Program-made: the position numbers and the translations under genes
Shown: piece by piece, positions 17,768 through 26,083 of the stretch
How the letters are laid out: every line of letters begins with the position of its first letter
Position numbering within the stretch: position 1 is the stretch's first letter
The notes under the pieces: generated by a model
The model's database searches: none
What the model was told of the DNA's origin: nothing
What the model saw: the letters and a program-made list of their open reading frames with translations, nothing else
Assembly (NCBI GenBank): GCA_963785815.1
Contig: CAWAWN010000003.1
Span: 372,001 to 436,000, forward strand
Reading direction: 5' to 3'
From: UBA4742 sp963785815
GTDB lineage: Bacteria > Actinomycetota > Acidimicrobiia > Acidimicrobiales > Acidimicrobilacustridaceae
DNA: 64,000 bases

Positions 17768-17818
17768 GCCCAGACGCGAGACGGTCCCCTCTCGGGGGAC
17801 CGATCCGTCTGTCTGGGC
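17768..17818. terminator. Bidirectional terminator between pdtaS and whiB1
   Basis: Nested hairpin: outer GCCCAGAC / GTCTGGGC arms and inner GGTCCCC-TCTCG-GGGGACC stem, midway between convergent genes. Confidence 0.65.
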
Positions 17819-17832
17819 CGACGTGGGTCGGG

Positions 17833-18132
17833 TCAGGCGGTGGCGCGCCGGCGGGCGGCGGCCCACTGGCGACGCAGCTTGCGGCGCTCCTCCTCGGAGG
17901 TGCCACCCCAGACGCCGGAGTCCTGGTTGGTGGTCAGGGCGAACTCCAGGCACGGGGTCTTGGCCTCGCACTGGTCGCACACGGACTTGGCCGCGGCGAT
18001 CTGGTCGATTGCCGGCCCGGTGGTGCCCACCGGGAAGAACAGGTCGGGGTCGGTGTCGCGGCACGCCGCGACATCACGCCACTGGTCAGGATCGCTCGAC
18101 AGGGAAAGTGAGTCAGCCGAGGTGAGGGCCAC
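17833..18132 (-). CDS. whiB1: WhiB-family Fe-S transcription factor, WhiB1-like
   Basis: 99 residues from GTG with GGAGG 4 nt upstream. Four cluster cysteines: Cys24, Cys52, Cys55 and Cys61 (spacing C-x27-C-x2-C-x5-C), then the GVWGGTSEEER turn and a basic C-terminal DNA-binding tail (RRKLRRQWAAARRR). WhiB1 binds a nitric-oxide-sensitive [4Fe-4S] cluster and the principal sigma factor. The position next to pdtaS matches whiB1 in mycobacteria. A near-consensus CRP site lies upstream (18181-18196). Confidence 0.9.
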   Translation of the reverse strand: MALTSADSLSLSSDPDQWRDVAACRDTDPDLFFPVGTTGPAIDQIAAAKSVCDQCEAKTPCLEFALTTNQDSGVWGGTSEEERRKLRRQWAAARRRATA

Positions 18133-18180
18133 TGCGCCTCCACGAGTAGGGCTTCAGGAGGGGCGCGAAGCACGACCGTT

Positions 18181-18196
18181 CGTGAAGCGAATCACA
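18181..18196 (-). promoter_or_regulatory. Predicted CRP (cAMP receptor protein) site upstream of whiB1
   Basis: Minus-strand TGTGATTCGCTTCACG, which is TGTGA-N6-TCACG, one base off the symmetrical CRP consensus. It is centred ~56 bp before the whiB1 start codon and about 52 bp before a start predicted from a TACTCG box at 18143-18148. Confidence 0.65.
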
Positions 18197-18270
18197 TGCC
18201 ACCGCGTCGGAAAAACCAGGGCGTGTGGCTGGGACGTAGTGAACCTAACGGGGACGGCCCTCGGTTTCAA

Positions 18271-18290
18271 GGGGCTCTGCCCGGGTTTTT
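18271..18290 (+). terminator. Intrinsic terminator-like hairpin with T-run
   Basis: GGGC-TCT-GCCC followed by GGGTTTTT on the plus strand, one of few T-tracts in the window. It lies 77 nt before the glycerophosphodiesterase ATG, so it could be an attenuator or stop transcription antisense to the whiB1 promoter. Confidence 0.4.
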
Positions 18291-18366
18291 GGTATGACAC
18301 TTGTCTCGTCGCGCTCGATCCAAAGTGCGCGCCGCGCCCGTCCCGTGGATCCAGACGGACGGCGCG

Positions 18367-19116
18367 ATGACGACCACGAATCGTGCTCGGCCCGTCGTCA
18401 TCGCCCACCGAGGGGCGTCGGCCGTACGTCCCGAGAACACCGTAGAGGCCTTCCAGCACGCGGCCGAGCTGGGGGCCGACTGGGTCGAGCTGGACGTGCG
18501 CCGGACCGCCGACGGCGCGCTGGTGGTGCACCACGACGCCCGGCTGGCCGACGGTCGCGCCCTGGTCGAGCTGGCGGCGGCCGATCTGCCGCCGTCGGTA
18601 CCCACCCTCGACGTCGCGCTCGACGCCTGCGCCGGCATGGGGGTGAACGTCGAGATCAAGAACGACCCGCACGACCCCGACTACGACGCCACCGGTGACA
18701 CCGCGGTGGCCGTCGGGGACCGGCTGGTGTCGCGTGCCGCCGAGCGGCCACGGCTCCCGACGCGCCACCGCCTCGACCAGCTCCTGGTCAGCTCGTTCGA
18801 CGCCGCGGTCATCGGTCGCGTCCAGGAGGAGCATCCCGACCTGCCGGTCGCCGCGCTGGTGCTTCGCATCGGTCGGCTCGAGCGACTGCTCGACCATCTC
18901 GCGTCCCAGGGCTACGCGGCCGTCAACCCACTCGAGTCCTGGGTGGACGCCGTGCTGGTCGACCAAGCCCACCAGCGGGGTCTGGCCGTCTACCCGTGGA
19001 CGGTCGACGACCCCGTTCGCATGGCCGACCTGGTCGGCCTCGGGGTGGACGGCATCATCACCAACGTCCCCGACGTCGCCCGGGGCGTGGTCGACGGCGC
19101 CGGTGTCACGGGATGA
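18367..19116 (+). CDS. Glycerophosphodiester phosphodiesterase
   Basis: 249 residues, GDPD TIM barrel. Catalytic motifs: HRGASAVRPENT (first His and Arg), Glu-x-Asp in WVELDVRRT, and VVHHDARL with the second His; the metal-site Glu follows in VNVEIKND. The C-terminal barrel end reads VYPWTVDDP. The enzyme splits glycerophosphodiesters to glycerol 3-phosphate and an alcohol. No signal peptide, so cytoplasmic. ATG 18367 starts the barrel; an in-frame upstream ATG (18301) adds non-conserved residues. Convergent with a lipid kinase gene; the 3' ends overlap by 11 bp. Confidence 0.88.
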   Translation: MTTTNRARPVVIAHRGASAVRPENTVEAFQHAAELGADWVELDVRRTADGALVVHHDARLADGRALVELAAADLPPSVPTLDVALDACAGMGVNVEIKNDPHDPDYDATGDTAVAVGDRLVSRAAERPRLPTRHRLDQLLVSSFDAAVIGRVQEEHPDLPVAALVLRIGRLERLLDHLASQGYAAVNPLESWVDAVLVDQAHQRGLAVYPWTVDDPVRMADLVGLGVDGIITNVPDVARGVVDGAGVTG

Positions 19117-20017
19117 CCAGGGCCATGGCTTCGGGCTCGTGGAGGAACTCGAGGCGGGTGACCTCGCCCAGGTACTCGCCGTCGATCTGGTACGGGAACG
19201 GGCCGTAGCCTTCGATGGTCAGCGCGGCCACGTCGGTGCGGTAGTCGACCTGGCGACTGTGGCGCAGGTGGTCGCCGCTGGCCAGGGCCGAGGCGGCCAG
19301 ACCGATGATGGTGGTGAAGCTCAGCGATCGCACCGACAGCATGGCCAGGCCGGTGTCGAGCGTGGTCTCGGGGGCCAGGTTGAGGGGGCGGGTGCCCAGG
19401 TAGGTGTACGGGTTCGTGTTCAGGCAGACCCCGAAGTACACGTCGTCCACCGCCTCCCCGCCGACGTGCACCGCGAAGCGAGGCCGGCTGTGGTCGTAGT
19501 GGCGGAACCAGGTCTCCACCGCCGAGAACAGGAAGAGCGGATGGCTGGCGTAGCGCTTCAGCGAGGCCCGGCTGTCCACCTGGGCCACGATGGCGGCGTC
19601 GAACCCCATGCCGGCGTGGAACAGGAAGTACCGACCGTTGACCAGGCCCAACCCGACGCGGCGCACCGAGTTGCGGGCCAACGCCTCGAGCAGCACGCCG
19701 GTGGCTTCGATGGGGTCGTCGGGCAGACCCAGGGTGCGGGCGAAGACGTTGGTGGAGCCGCCGGGCAGCGCGGCCAGGGCGGTGCCGGTGCCGGCCAGGC
19801 CGTTGGCCGCCTCGTTCATGGTGCCGTCGCCGCCCAGCACCACCACCACCTCGGTGCCGTCGGTGGCGGCCGCCTGGGCCAGGCGGATGGCGTGGCCGCG
19901 CCGGCTGGTCTCGGCCAGGGTCACGTCGTGATCCGCCGAGAGGGCCTTGTGGATCACCACCCGACCCCGGGCCGTGACCGACGAGGCGGAGGAGTTCACC
20001 AGCAGGAGCACCTTCAC
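19106..20017 (-). CDS. Diacylglycerol/lipid kinase (YegS/BmrU family)
   Basis: 303 residues from GTG. The nucleotide-binding signature VVVLGGDGTMNEAANGL and the downstream LPGGSTNVFARTLGLP are diagnostic. The C-terminal beta-sandwich domain contains FTTIIGLAASALASG and ends IDGEYLG. Members phosphorylate diacylglycerol or related lipids at the inner membrane face. GTG 20017 is chosen because it begins the first beta strand (VKVLLLVNSSAS) and a TACCGT box lies 9 nt upstream; an upstream in-frame ATG would add ~21 unlikely residues. Confidence 0.85.
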   Translation of the reverse strand: MKVLLLVNSSASSVTARGRVVIHKALSADHDVTLAETSRRGHAIRLAQAAATDGTEVVVVLGGDGTMNEAANGLAGTGTALAALPGGSTNVFARTLGLPDDPIEATGVLLEALARNSVRRVGLGLVNGRYFLFHAGMGFDAAIVAQVDSRASLKRYASHPLFLFSAVETWFRHYDHSRPRFAVHVGGEAVDDVYFGVCLNTNPYTYLGTRPLNLAPETTLDTGLAMLSVRSLSFTTIIGLAASALASGDHLRHSRQVDYRTDVAALTIEGYGPFPYQIDGEYLGEVTRLEFLHEPEAMALVIP

Positions 20018-20079
20018 AAGCGACCGACGGTAGCAGCGAGGTGGTCGGGGCCGATTTGGCCGCGCTGGGGCTGTCGGCA

Positions 20080-20085
20080 AAGAAT
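20080..20085 (+). promoter_or_regulatory. -10 box of leaderless etfB
   Basis: AAGAAT, 6 nt before the ATG at 20092; GAGG also lies in the gap. Confidence 0.4.
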
Positions 20086-20091
20086 GAGGCC

Positions 20092-20874
20092 ATGAACGTC
20101 GTCGTCTGCGTCAAGCAGATCCCGGACCCGGCCGACCCGGGTGCGCTGGATCCCGAAACCAAGACCCTCGTCCGGAGCGGCAAGCTCATCCTCGACGAGT
20201 CCGACTCCTACGGGGTCGAGATGGCCCTGCAGCTGGTCGACACGGCCGGCGGCGGAGAGGTCACCCTCGTCTCCATGGTCCCCAACAGCGAGGTGAGCGG
20301 TCTGCGCACCGCCCTGGCCATGGGTGCGGCCAAGGCCATCCTGGTCAGCGATCCGGCCCTGGCCGGCACCGACGCGCTGGGGACGGCCAAGGTCCTGGCC
20401 GCGGCCATCAAGCGGGTGGAGGGCGCTGATCTGGTGCTCACCGCCACCGAGTCCAGCGACGGCTACACCGGCACCGTGCCCGAGCAGATCGCGGCCCTGC
20501 TGGATCGGCCCTCGGTCACCTTCGCCAAGTCCATCGCCGTGGATGGCGCCACCGTCAAGGTCGAGCGCCAGACCGAGGCCGGCTACGACGACGTCGAGTG
20601 CCCGCTGCCCGCCGTGGTGTCGGTCACCGCCGGTGTGGTCGAGCCCCGCTACCCCTCCTTCAAGGGGATCATGGCCGCCAAGTCCAAGCCCGTCGACGAG
20701 GTGACGGTGGCCGATCTGGGCATCGACGCCAACGCCGTGGGTTGGGCCGGCGGCGGCCAGCAGATCGTGTCCGTCACCGCCGCCGAGGCCCGACAGGCCG
20801 GCGAGGTCATCGAGGACGACGGCACCGGTGCCGAGAAGATCGTCGCCTTCCTCGACAACCTCAAGGTCATCTAG
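20092..20874 (+). CDS. etfB: Electron transfer flavoprotein subunit beta
   Basis: 260 residues. Typical start MNVVVCVKQIPDP, AMP-binding region DSYGVEMALQLVD and GGGEVTLVSMVP, and the signature loop VERQTEAGYDDVECPLPAVVSV, which contacts acyl-CoA dehydrogenases. It forms a heterodimer with EtfA and carries electrons from acyl-CoA dehydrogenases to the quinone pool through ETF dehydrogenase. Followed after 11 nt by etfA. An acyl-CoA dehydrogenase is encoded at 30.4 kb. Confidence 0.93.
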   Translation: MNVVVCVKQIPDPADPGALDPETKTLVRSGKLILDESDSYGVEMALQLVDTAGGGEVTLVSMVPNSEVSGLRTALAMGAAKAILVSDPALAGTDALGTAKVLAAAIKRVEGADLVLTATESSDGYTGTVPEQIAALLDRPSVTFAKSIAVDGATVKVERQTEAGYDDVECPLPAVVSVTAGVVEPRYPSFKGIMAAKSKPVDEVTVADLGIDANAVGWAGGGQQIVSVTAAEARQAGEVIEDDGTGAEKIVAFLDNLKVI

Positions 20875-20885
20875 GAGCCCCTGAC

Positions 20886-21854
20886 ATGACGCTTTCCAAG
20901 ATCTGGGTCTTTGCCGAGGCCACCGACGGCAAAGTGTCGTCGACCGTCCTCGAGGTGCTCACCAAGGCCCGTGAGCTGGCCGACGTGGTCGAGGCGGTCT
21001 ACGCCGGGCCCGACGCCGATGCCGTGGCCGGTCCCCTCGGGGCCCACGGCGCCACCACCGTCCACGCCATCGACGGCGTGGGCGATGCCCTGCCGGGCGT
21101 GCCCGTGGCCGCCGCGCTGGCTGCCGCCGTCGGCGCCGCCAGCCCCGACGCCATCCTGTTCGCCACCTCCTACACGGCCCGCGACGTGGTCGGCCGCCTG
21201 TCGGTGGCGCTCGACAAGCCGGTGCTGACCAACGGCGTCGACCTGGCCCTCGAGGGGGACTCCCTGGCTGTCACCGAGCCCGTGTTCGGTGGCAACACCA
21301 ACGTGGTCACCACCTTCACCGGCAGCGGCCCGGCCCTGGTGCTCATCCGGCCCAAGTCGTTCGCGGCCGAGGAGAGCGGCGGTGGACCCGCCGCCGTGAG
21401 CTCGCTGAGCGTGCCCGACCTGGGTGCGGCCGGAGGCGCCACCATCACCCAGCGCCACGTCGAGGAGCGCGAAGGCCCCCAGCTCGAGGACGCCGCCATC
21501 GTGGTCTCCGGCGGGCGCGGCCTGGGCGAAGCCGAGAAGTACCAGATGATCGAGGACCTGGCCAAGCTGCTCGGCGCCGCGCCCGGTGCGTCGCGGGCCA
21601 TCGTCGACGCGGGCTGGGTGCCCTACTCCCACCAGGTCGGCCAGACCGGCAAGGTGGTCAAGCCGACCGTGTACATCGCGGCCGGCATCTCGGGCGCCAC
21701 CCAGCACATGGTGGGCATGAAGGGCTCGAAGAACATCATCGCCATCAACAAGGACGCCGAGGCCCCGATCTTCTCGATCAGCGACCTGGGCATCGTGGGT
21801 GACGTGAACAAGGTGATCCCCGCCCTCATCGACCAGCTCAAGGCTCGAGGCTGA
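20886..21854 (+). CDS. etfA: Electron transfer flavoprotein subunit alpha
   Basis: 322 residues. C-terminal FAD domain is complete: VVSGGRGLGEAEKYQMIEDLA, GASRAIVDAGWVPYSHQVGQTGKVVKPTVYIAAGISGA and IFSISDLGIVGDVNKV. The FAD in this subunit is the electron carrier of the EtfAB dimer. AGGAG overlaps the etfB stop and serves the ATG. Its own stop TGA overlaps a CTG that may start the next gene. Confidence 0.93.
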   Translation: MTLSKIWVFAEATDGKVSSTVLEVLTKARELADVVEAVYAGPDADAVAGPLGAHGATTVHAIDGVGDALPGVPVAAALAAAVGAASPDAILFATSYTARDVVGRLSVALDKPVLTNGVDLALEGDSLAVTEPVFGGNTNVVTTFTGSGPALVLIRPKSFAAEESGGGPAAVSSLSVPDLGAAGGATITQRHVEEREGPQLEDAAIVVSGGRGLGEAEKYQMIEDLAKLLGAAPGASRAIVDAGWVPYSHQVGQTGKVVKPTVYIAAGISGATQHMVGMKGSKNIIAINKDAEAPIFSISDLGIVGDVNKVIPALIDQLKARG

Positions 21855-21871
21855 GCCCGGACAGGTCGCAC

Positions 21872-23197
21872 CTGCGCAACCCCCTCCGGTCGCGCCAGCT
21901 CATCTGGCGCAACTGGGCCGGCAACCAACGCTGCGCGCCAGCCAGCATCCCCCGCCCTCGGAGCGAGGCCGACCTGGTCGGCCTGGTGCAGCGCGCCGCC
22001 GAGGCGGGCCGGACGGTGCGCGCCGTGGGGGCCGGGCACTCGTTCACGCCGATCGTCTGCACCGACGGCGACCTGGTCGACCTGAGCGGCTACGACCAGG
22101 TGCTCGGCGTCGACCTCGACGCCCGCACCGTCACCGTGCAGGCCGGCATCCGCCTCACCGCCCTCAACCAGTTCCTGGCCACCCAGGGTCTGGCCCTGGA
22201 GAACCTGGGCGACATCGCCTACCAGTCGATCGCCGGGGCCACCTCCACGGCCACCCACGGGACCGGGCTGCGCTTCGGCAACCTGTCCAGCCGCATCGTG
22301 GGGATGCGCCTGGTCACCGGCGACGGCTCGGTGGTCGAGGCCACGCCCGCCGAGCGGGGTGACGTGCTCGACGTGGCCCGGGTCGGGGTGGGCGCGCTGG
22401 GCCTGCTCTCCACGGTCACCGTGCAGTGCGTCCCCGCCTTCAACCTGCACGCGGTGGAGCGGGCCGAGCTGGTCGACGAGGTGCTCGAGCGGTGGGAGGA
22501 CGAGATCGCCGGCAACGACCACTTCGAGTTCTTCTGGATCCCGGGGACCCGCTGGGCCCTGACCAAGCGCAACCAGCGCACCACCGAGGCGATCCGACCC
22601 CGTCCGCGCTGGCGGGCGTGGCGCGACGACTACCTGCTCACCAACGCCGCCTTCGACGTGGTCTGTCGCATCGGCCGCCGCCGGCCTGACCTCATCCCCC
22701 GCGTGGCCAAGCTGGTGCCCAGCGCCGGACCGGCTGACTACGTGGCGTCGAGCGCCTCGGTGTTCGCCAGCCCGCGCCTGGTGAAGTTCTACGAGATGGA
22801 GTACGCCATCCCCCGAGCGCACCTGGTCGAGGCGCTCAACCGGGTGCGGGCCCTGGTGCGCACGCTCGGGGTGCCCATCAGCTTCCCCGTCGAGGTGCGG
22901 GCGGTGGCAGCCGACGACATCCCGCTCAGCACGGCCTTCGGGCGCGAGACCGCCTACATCGCCGTCCACGTGTACCAGGGCACCACCTACGACCAGTACT
23001 TCCAGGGCGTCGAGCACATCATGGACGACTACGGCGGGCGACCCCACTGGGGAAAGCTCCACTACCAGTCGGCGGCCACGCTGGCGCCGCGCTACCCCCG
23101 CTGGGACGAGTTCCAGGCGTTGCGCGCCCGCCTCGATCCCGCAGGGGTGTTCACCACGCCCTACCTCGAGCGCGTCCTCGGCCCCATCGGCGGCTGA
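21872..23197 (+). CDS. FAD-linked aldonolactone oxidase (gulonolactone/arabinonolactone oxidase type)
   Basis: About 441 residues. N-terminal p-cresol-methylhydroxylase-type FAD domain (GAGHSFTPIVC and SIAGATSTATHGTG) and C-terminal ALO domain ending RPHWGKLHY, HxK being a flavin/substrate contact. It should oxidise a sugar lactone such as gulono- or arabinono-1,4-lactone. Start problem: conserved coding begins by LIWRNWAGNQRCAPA (21899 onwards), yet the first ATG/GTG/TTG in frame is the GTG at 21986, which would cut off about 38 residues of the FAD domain. CTG 21872 or CTG 21851 (CTGA overlap with etfA) is therefore more likely. Confidence 0.8.
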   Translation: MRNPLRSRQLIWRNWAGNQRCAPASIPRPRSEADLVGLVQRAAEAGRTVRAVGAGHSFTPIVCTDGDLVDLSGYDQVLGVDLDARTVTVQAGIRLTALNQFLATQGLALENLGDIAYQSIAGATSTATHGTGLRFGNLSSRIVGMRLVTGDGSVVEATPAERGDVLDVARVGVGALGLLSTVTVQCVPAFNLHAVERAELVDEVLERWEDEIAGNDHFEFFWIPGTRWALTKRNQRTTEAIRPRPRWRAWRDDYLLTNAAFDVVCRIGRRRPDLIPRVAKLVPSAGPADYVASSASVFASPRLVKFYEMEYAIPRAHLVEALNRVRALVRTLGVPISFPVEVRAVAADDIPLSTAFGRETAYIAVHVYQGTTYDQYFQGVEHIMDDYGGRPHWGKLHYQSAATLAPRYPRWDEFQALRARLDPAGVFTTPYLERVLGPIGG

Positions 23198-23285
23198 GCG
23201 CCACGCGCCGACACCCCGCCAGTTCTGACCCGACGAATGCGCGAATCGGCTCAGCCAAAGATGCCCAGTTTCCCGTTGGGGGGGG

Positions 23286-23993
23286 TCAGACCAGGGGCCA
23301 GGGGTAGCGGCGGCCGGTGTGGTCGACCGGGAAGCACCGGTCGCGGACCAGGGCGCGGGCGCGGGTCAGCAGCGCGTCGCGCTCGAAGGGATCCAGCAGG
23401 GCCATCAGCGGGGGCGTGAGCCCCTCGTCGACGAGGCGGGAAACGTCGTCCAGCAGCGCGGCAGGCACCGGCTCGCCCCCGAACTCCCAGATGACGGTTC
23501 GCAGCTTGAACTCGTGGTGGAAGCTGAGCCCGTTGTCTATGGCGTAGATGCGCCCGTCCCGGCCCAGCAGGCAGTGCCCGCTCTTGCGGTCGGTGTTGTT
23601 GGCCAGCAGGTCGAACGCGCAGATGGCCCGCAGCTGGTCGTGGTGCTGCTCGTCCTCGTACAGGGTGAAGTAGTGCTGCTCGAAGTCGGCGTCCACGAAC
23701 ACCTGGAGCGAGCCCTCACCCAGCGGAGCCTCGGCCCGCAGCACGGTGCGCGGCACCAGCCCCCACCCGAGCGCCTCGCTCAGCTCGTAGGCCGCCACCT
23801 CGCGCTTGAACAGCCCGGTGGGGAAGTCCCACAGCGGGCGCTCGCCGCGGTGGGGCTTGTACACCGAGTCGATGGCCTCGCCGTCGAGGGCGGCCTCGGC
23901 CAGGTAGGTGCCGTTGGAGCTCCAGGGCATCCGCCCCTTGATGGTCAGCTCCCCGCGCACCAGCAGCTGGGCGACATCGGTCACCTGTCCCAC
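23286..23993 (-). CDS. SCO1664 family protein (PI3/4-kinase-like fold)
   Basis: 235 residues. Recognisable by SVYKPHRGERPLWDFPTGLF and kinase-like loop residues AFDLLANNTDRKSGHCLL with IYAIDNGLSFH (Asn/Asp metal ligands and an IDxG motif). Members belong to the PI3/PI4-kinase superfamily but their substrate is unknown. It forms a conserved actinobacterial trio with the DUF3090 protein and the histidine phosphatase encoded just upstream on the same strand. Its stop lies inside an inverted repeat TCTGACCC / GGGTCAGA (23224-23290). Confidence 0.85.
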   Translation of the reverse strand: MGQVTDVAQLLVRGELTIKGRMPWSSNGTYLAEAALDGEAIDSVYKPHRGERPLWDFPTGLFKREVAAYELSEALGWGLVPRTVLRAEAPLGEGSLQVFVDADFEQHYFTLYEDEQHHDQLRAICAFDLLANNTDRKSGHCLLGRDGRIYAIDNGLSFHHEFKLRTVIWEFGGEPVPAALLDDVSRLVDEGLTPPLMALLDPFERDALLTRARALVRDRCFPVDHTGRRYPWPLV

Positions 23994-24024
23994 CTGGCCG
24001 ATCGGCCCGTTCGCCCCACCCTGG

Positions 24025-24552
24025 TCAGTTGAGCCGGGGGCAGGCGTGCCCGTCGGGATCGATGGGCCGGGCGCACAGCGGGCAGATGGGTCGGCCCGAG
24101 AGCACCAGGGAGGCGGCCCGGGCGATGAAGCCCGCCACCTGGCTGCGGGTCAGCCGGAACCGCGCCGTGGCCGCGTCCTCCTCCAGGTCGGGCGTCGGCG
24201 TCGAGCGCTCGGCGTCGTCCTCGTCGGAGTCGGGCGCCACCTCGATCTGCTCGGCCACCAGCAGGATGCGGTCGGTGGCCTCCTCGTAGGCCACGGCCAG
24301 CGCGCCCACCACCCACTCCTCGATGGCCGGCTCGATCAGGTCGACCTCGGCGGCCGGCTCGTCGGCGTCGGGCAGGTCGGCCAGGATGCCGGCCAGGTAC
24401 TCGGCCAGCGCCGCCACCTGCTGCTTCTCCAGGCGCAGGGTGGCCACCGACCCGCCTTGGGTGGCCTGGAGGTAGAAGATGCGATGCCCGGGCTCGCCCA
24501 CCGTGCCGGCGGTGAAGCGGTCCGGCTCGTCGAAGTCGAACGACGTGCTCAT
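24025..24552 (-). CDS. DUF3090 family protein
   Basis: 175 residues. Family-typical FTAGTVGEPGHRIFYLQATQGG near the start, LEKQQVAALAEYLAGIL, and a C-terminal zinc-knuckle-like CPLCARPIDPDGHACPR, where Cys and His residues could bind metal. Function unknown. It overlaps the phosphatase gene by ATGA and lies 31 nt before the SCO1664-like gene, so the three are one operon. Confidence 0.85.
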   Translation of the reverse strand: MSTSFDFDEPDRFTAGTVGEPGHRIFYLQATQGGSVATLRLEKQQVAALAEYLAGILADLPDADEPAAEVDLIEPAIEEWVVGALAVAYEEATDRILLVAEQIEVAPDSDEDDAERSTPTPDLEEDAATARFRLTRSQVAGFIARAASLVLSGRPICPLCARPIDPDGHACPRLN

Positions 24553-25229
24553 GACAGGCCCAGGGTGCTCAGGTCGTCGCCGGTCGAGTTGGAGGTCAGC
24601 ACCACCGGCCCCGCGTCGCCGTACCAGATCACGCTGATCGAGCAGGGGGACACCACGATGCGCTGGAACAGGTCGAGGTGGGTGCCCAGGGCGTCGGCCA
24701 GCGCCGCCTTGATCGGGTCGGCGTGCGACACGGCCACGATGGTCTCGCCCCGGTGGGCGCCGGCCAGCTGGGCCAGCGTGGAGGTCATGCGGGCCTGCAT
24801 CTCGGTGAACGACTCGCCGCCGGGGAAGCGGAAGCCGCTGGGGTAGCGCTGCACCGTCTTCCACTCGGGCAACTTGGCCAGGTCCTTGAGGGCGCGCCCG
24901 GTCCAGGCCCCGAACTCGCACTCGAGCAGGCCTCGATCGACCTGCACCTTCAGCCCGAGCCCGGCGGCGATCGGCGCAGCGGTCTCCCGCGTGCGCTCGA
25001 GGGGTGAGGCGTAGACGGCGGCCACCTTGTCGAGCTTGGCGATGCGGGTGGCGGCCACCTCGGCCTGGGCCCGACCGGCCTCGGCCAGGTGCAGGCCCTT
25101 GGCCCGACCGGGCAGGGTGGTGCCGGTCGAGGGCGTCTGGCCGTGTCGCACCAGCAGCACCGTGGTGGCGGTGGGCGCGGGCGGCCGGGTGCGCCGGGAC
25201 TTGGGCTTGGCAGCCGGGGAGGGGGACAT
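24549..25229 (-). CDS. Histidine phosphatase superfamily protein (MSMEG_4193 type)
   Basis: 226 residues. Motifs: LLVRHGQTPSTG (catalytic His), YASPLERTRETAAPIA, CEFGAWTGRALKDL and VSHADPIKAAL (second His). It is annotated as a phosphomutase-like phosphatase in mycobacteria. ATG 25229 is chosen; 20 basic/Pro residues precede the domain. First gene of the phosphatase-DUF3090-SCO1664 operon. Its leader region contains structured element A (25266-25357). Confidence 0.85.
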   Translation of the reverse strand: MSPSPAAKPKSRRTRPPAPTATTVLLVRHGQTPSTGTTLPGRAKGLHLAEAGRAQAEVAATRIAKLDKVAAVYASPLERTRETAAPIAAGLGLKVQVDRGLLECEFGAWTGRALKDLAKLPEWKTVQRYPSGFRFPGGESFTEMQARMTSTLAQLAGAHRGETIVAVSHADPIKAALADALGTHLDLFQRIVVSPCSISVIWYGDAGPVVLTSNSTGDDLSTLGLS

Positions 25230-25265
25230 GAGCGCGCCCAACCTACCCGTACGGACCCGTGGCGA

Positions 25266-25357
25266 GGCACGGGGGCGGCACCTGCCGCGGAGGTCGGGCG
25301 GTGTCCGCCCGCCGCGGCGCAAGGATCGCACGACGCCTGGCCCGCGGCCCCCGTGCC
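25266..25357. repeat. Structured repeat element A (multi-stem)
   Basis: Outer 11-bp stem GGCACGGGGGC (25266-25276) / GCCCCCGTGCC (25347-25357) encloses a hairpin with arms 25285-25297 and 25305-25317, loop GCGGTGT, then an AAGGATCGCACGA tail. Loop and tail recur at 55661-55709 with a different stem. Confidence 0.6.
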
Positions 25358-25372
25358 GCTCCGCCCGGGTCC

Positions 25373-25378
25373 TAGGGT
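25373..25378 (+). promoter_or_regulatory. -10 box of leaderless uracil-DNA glycosylase gene
   Basis: TAGGGT, 6 nt before the GTG at 25385. Confidence 0.6.
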
Positions 25379-25384
25379 GACGAG

Positions 25385-26083
25385 GTGGACTCCCTGGTCG
25401 AGCTGCGCGACGCCATCGTCGCCTGCCGGGCCTGCCCGCGGCTGGTGGCCTGGCGTGAGGAGGTGGCGACCACCCGTCGCGCCGCCTTTCGCCACCAGGA
25501 GTACTGGGGTCGTCCGGTGCCGGGCTTCGGCGATCCCGACGCCACGTTGGTGGTGGTCGGCCTGGCCCCGGCCGCCCACGGCGCCAACCGCACCGGGCGC
25601 ATGTTCACCGGGGACCGCTCGGGTGAGTGGCTCTATCGCGCCCTGTGGCGCGCCGGGTACGCCAACCAACCCGAGAGCACCGCGGTCGACGACGGGATGG
25701 AGCTGCGCGGCGCCTGGATCACCGCGCCGGTGCGGTGCGCGCCGCCGGCCAACAAGCCGACCCCCGAGGAGCAGCGGCGTTGCCGCCCGTTCATCGAGGC
25801 CGAGCTCGACCTGCTGGTCCGGTCCCGCGTCTACGTGGCCCTGGGCCAGATCGGCTACCAGGCCGTCTGCTCGCTGGTCGGCGTCCGTCCCCGCCCCCGC
25901 TTCGCCCACGGGCTGGAGGTGCCCGTGCCGGCCCGGCCGGAGGCGCCGGCCGTCCCGGTCCGTCCGTCGCGCACCATTCTGTGCTCGTACCACGTGAGCC
26001 AGCAGAACACGTTCACGGGCCGCCTCACCGAGCCCATGCTCGACGCCGTGTTCGCCCGCGCCCGGGAGCTGTCGAGCGGCTGA
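25385..26083 (+). CDS. Family 5 uracil-DNA glycosylase (UdgB-like)
   Basis: 232 residues from GTG. Motif 1 GLAPAAHGANRTGRMFTGD, with Ala in place of the catalytic Asp of other UDG families, and motif 2 SYHVSQQNTFTGRLT are diagnostic for family 5. Cysteines in CRACPRLVAWRE and APVRCAPP fit the [4Fe-4S] ligands of this group. The enzyme removes uracil and deaminated purines from DNA, which matters in a high-GC genome. Leaderless start fixed by the TAGGGT box. Single-gene unit. Confidence 0.9.
   Translation: MDSLVELRDAIVACRACPRLVAWREEVATTRRAAFRHQEYWGRPVPGFGDPDATLVVVGLAPAAHGANRTGRMFTGDRSGEWLYRALWRAGYANQPESTAVDDGMELRGAWITAPVRCAPPANKPTPEEQRRCRPFIEAELDLLVRSRVYVALGQIGYQAVCSLVGVRPRPRFAHGLEVPVPARPEAPAVPVRPSRTILCSYHVSQQNTFTGRLTEPMLDAVFARARELSSG

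Noticed and set aside
25266..25357. Known riboswitch class for element A
   Set aside because: Compared from memory with guanidine, c-di-GMP, cobalamin, TPP and FMN motifs; no match to their conserved cores.
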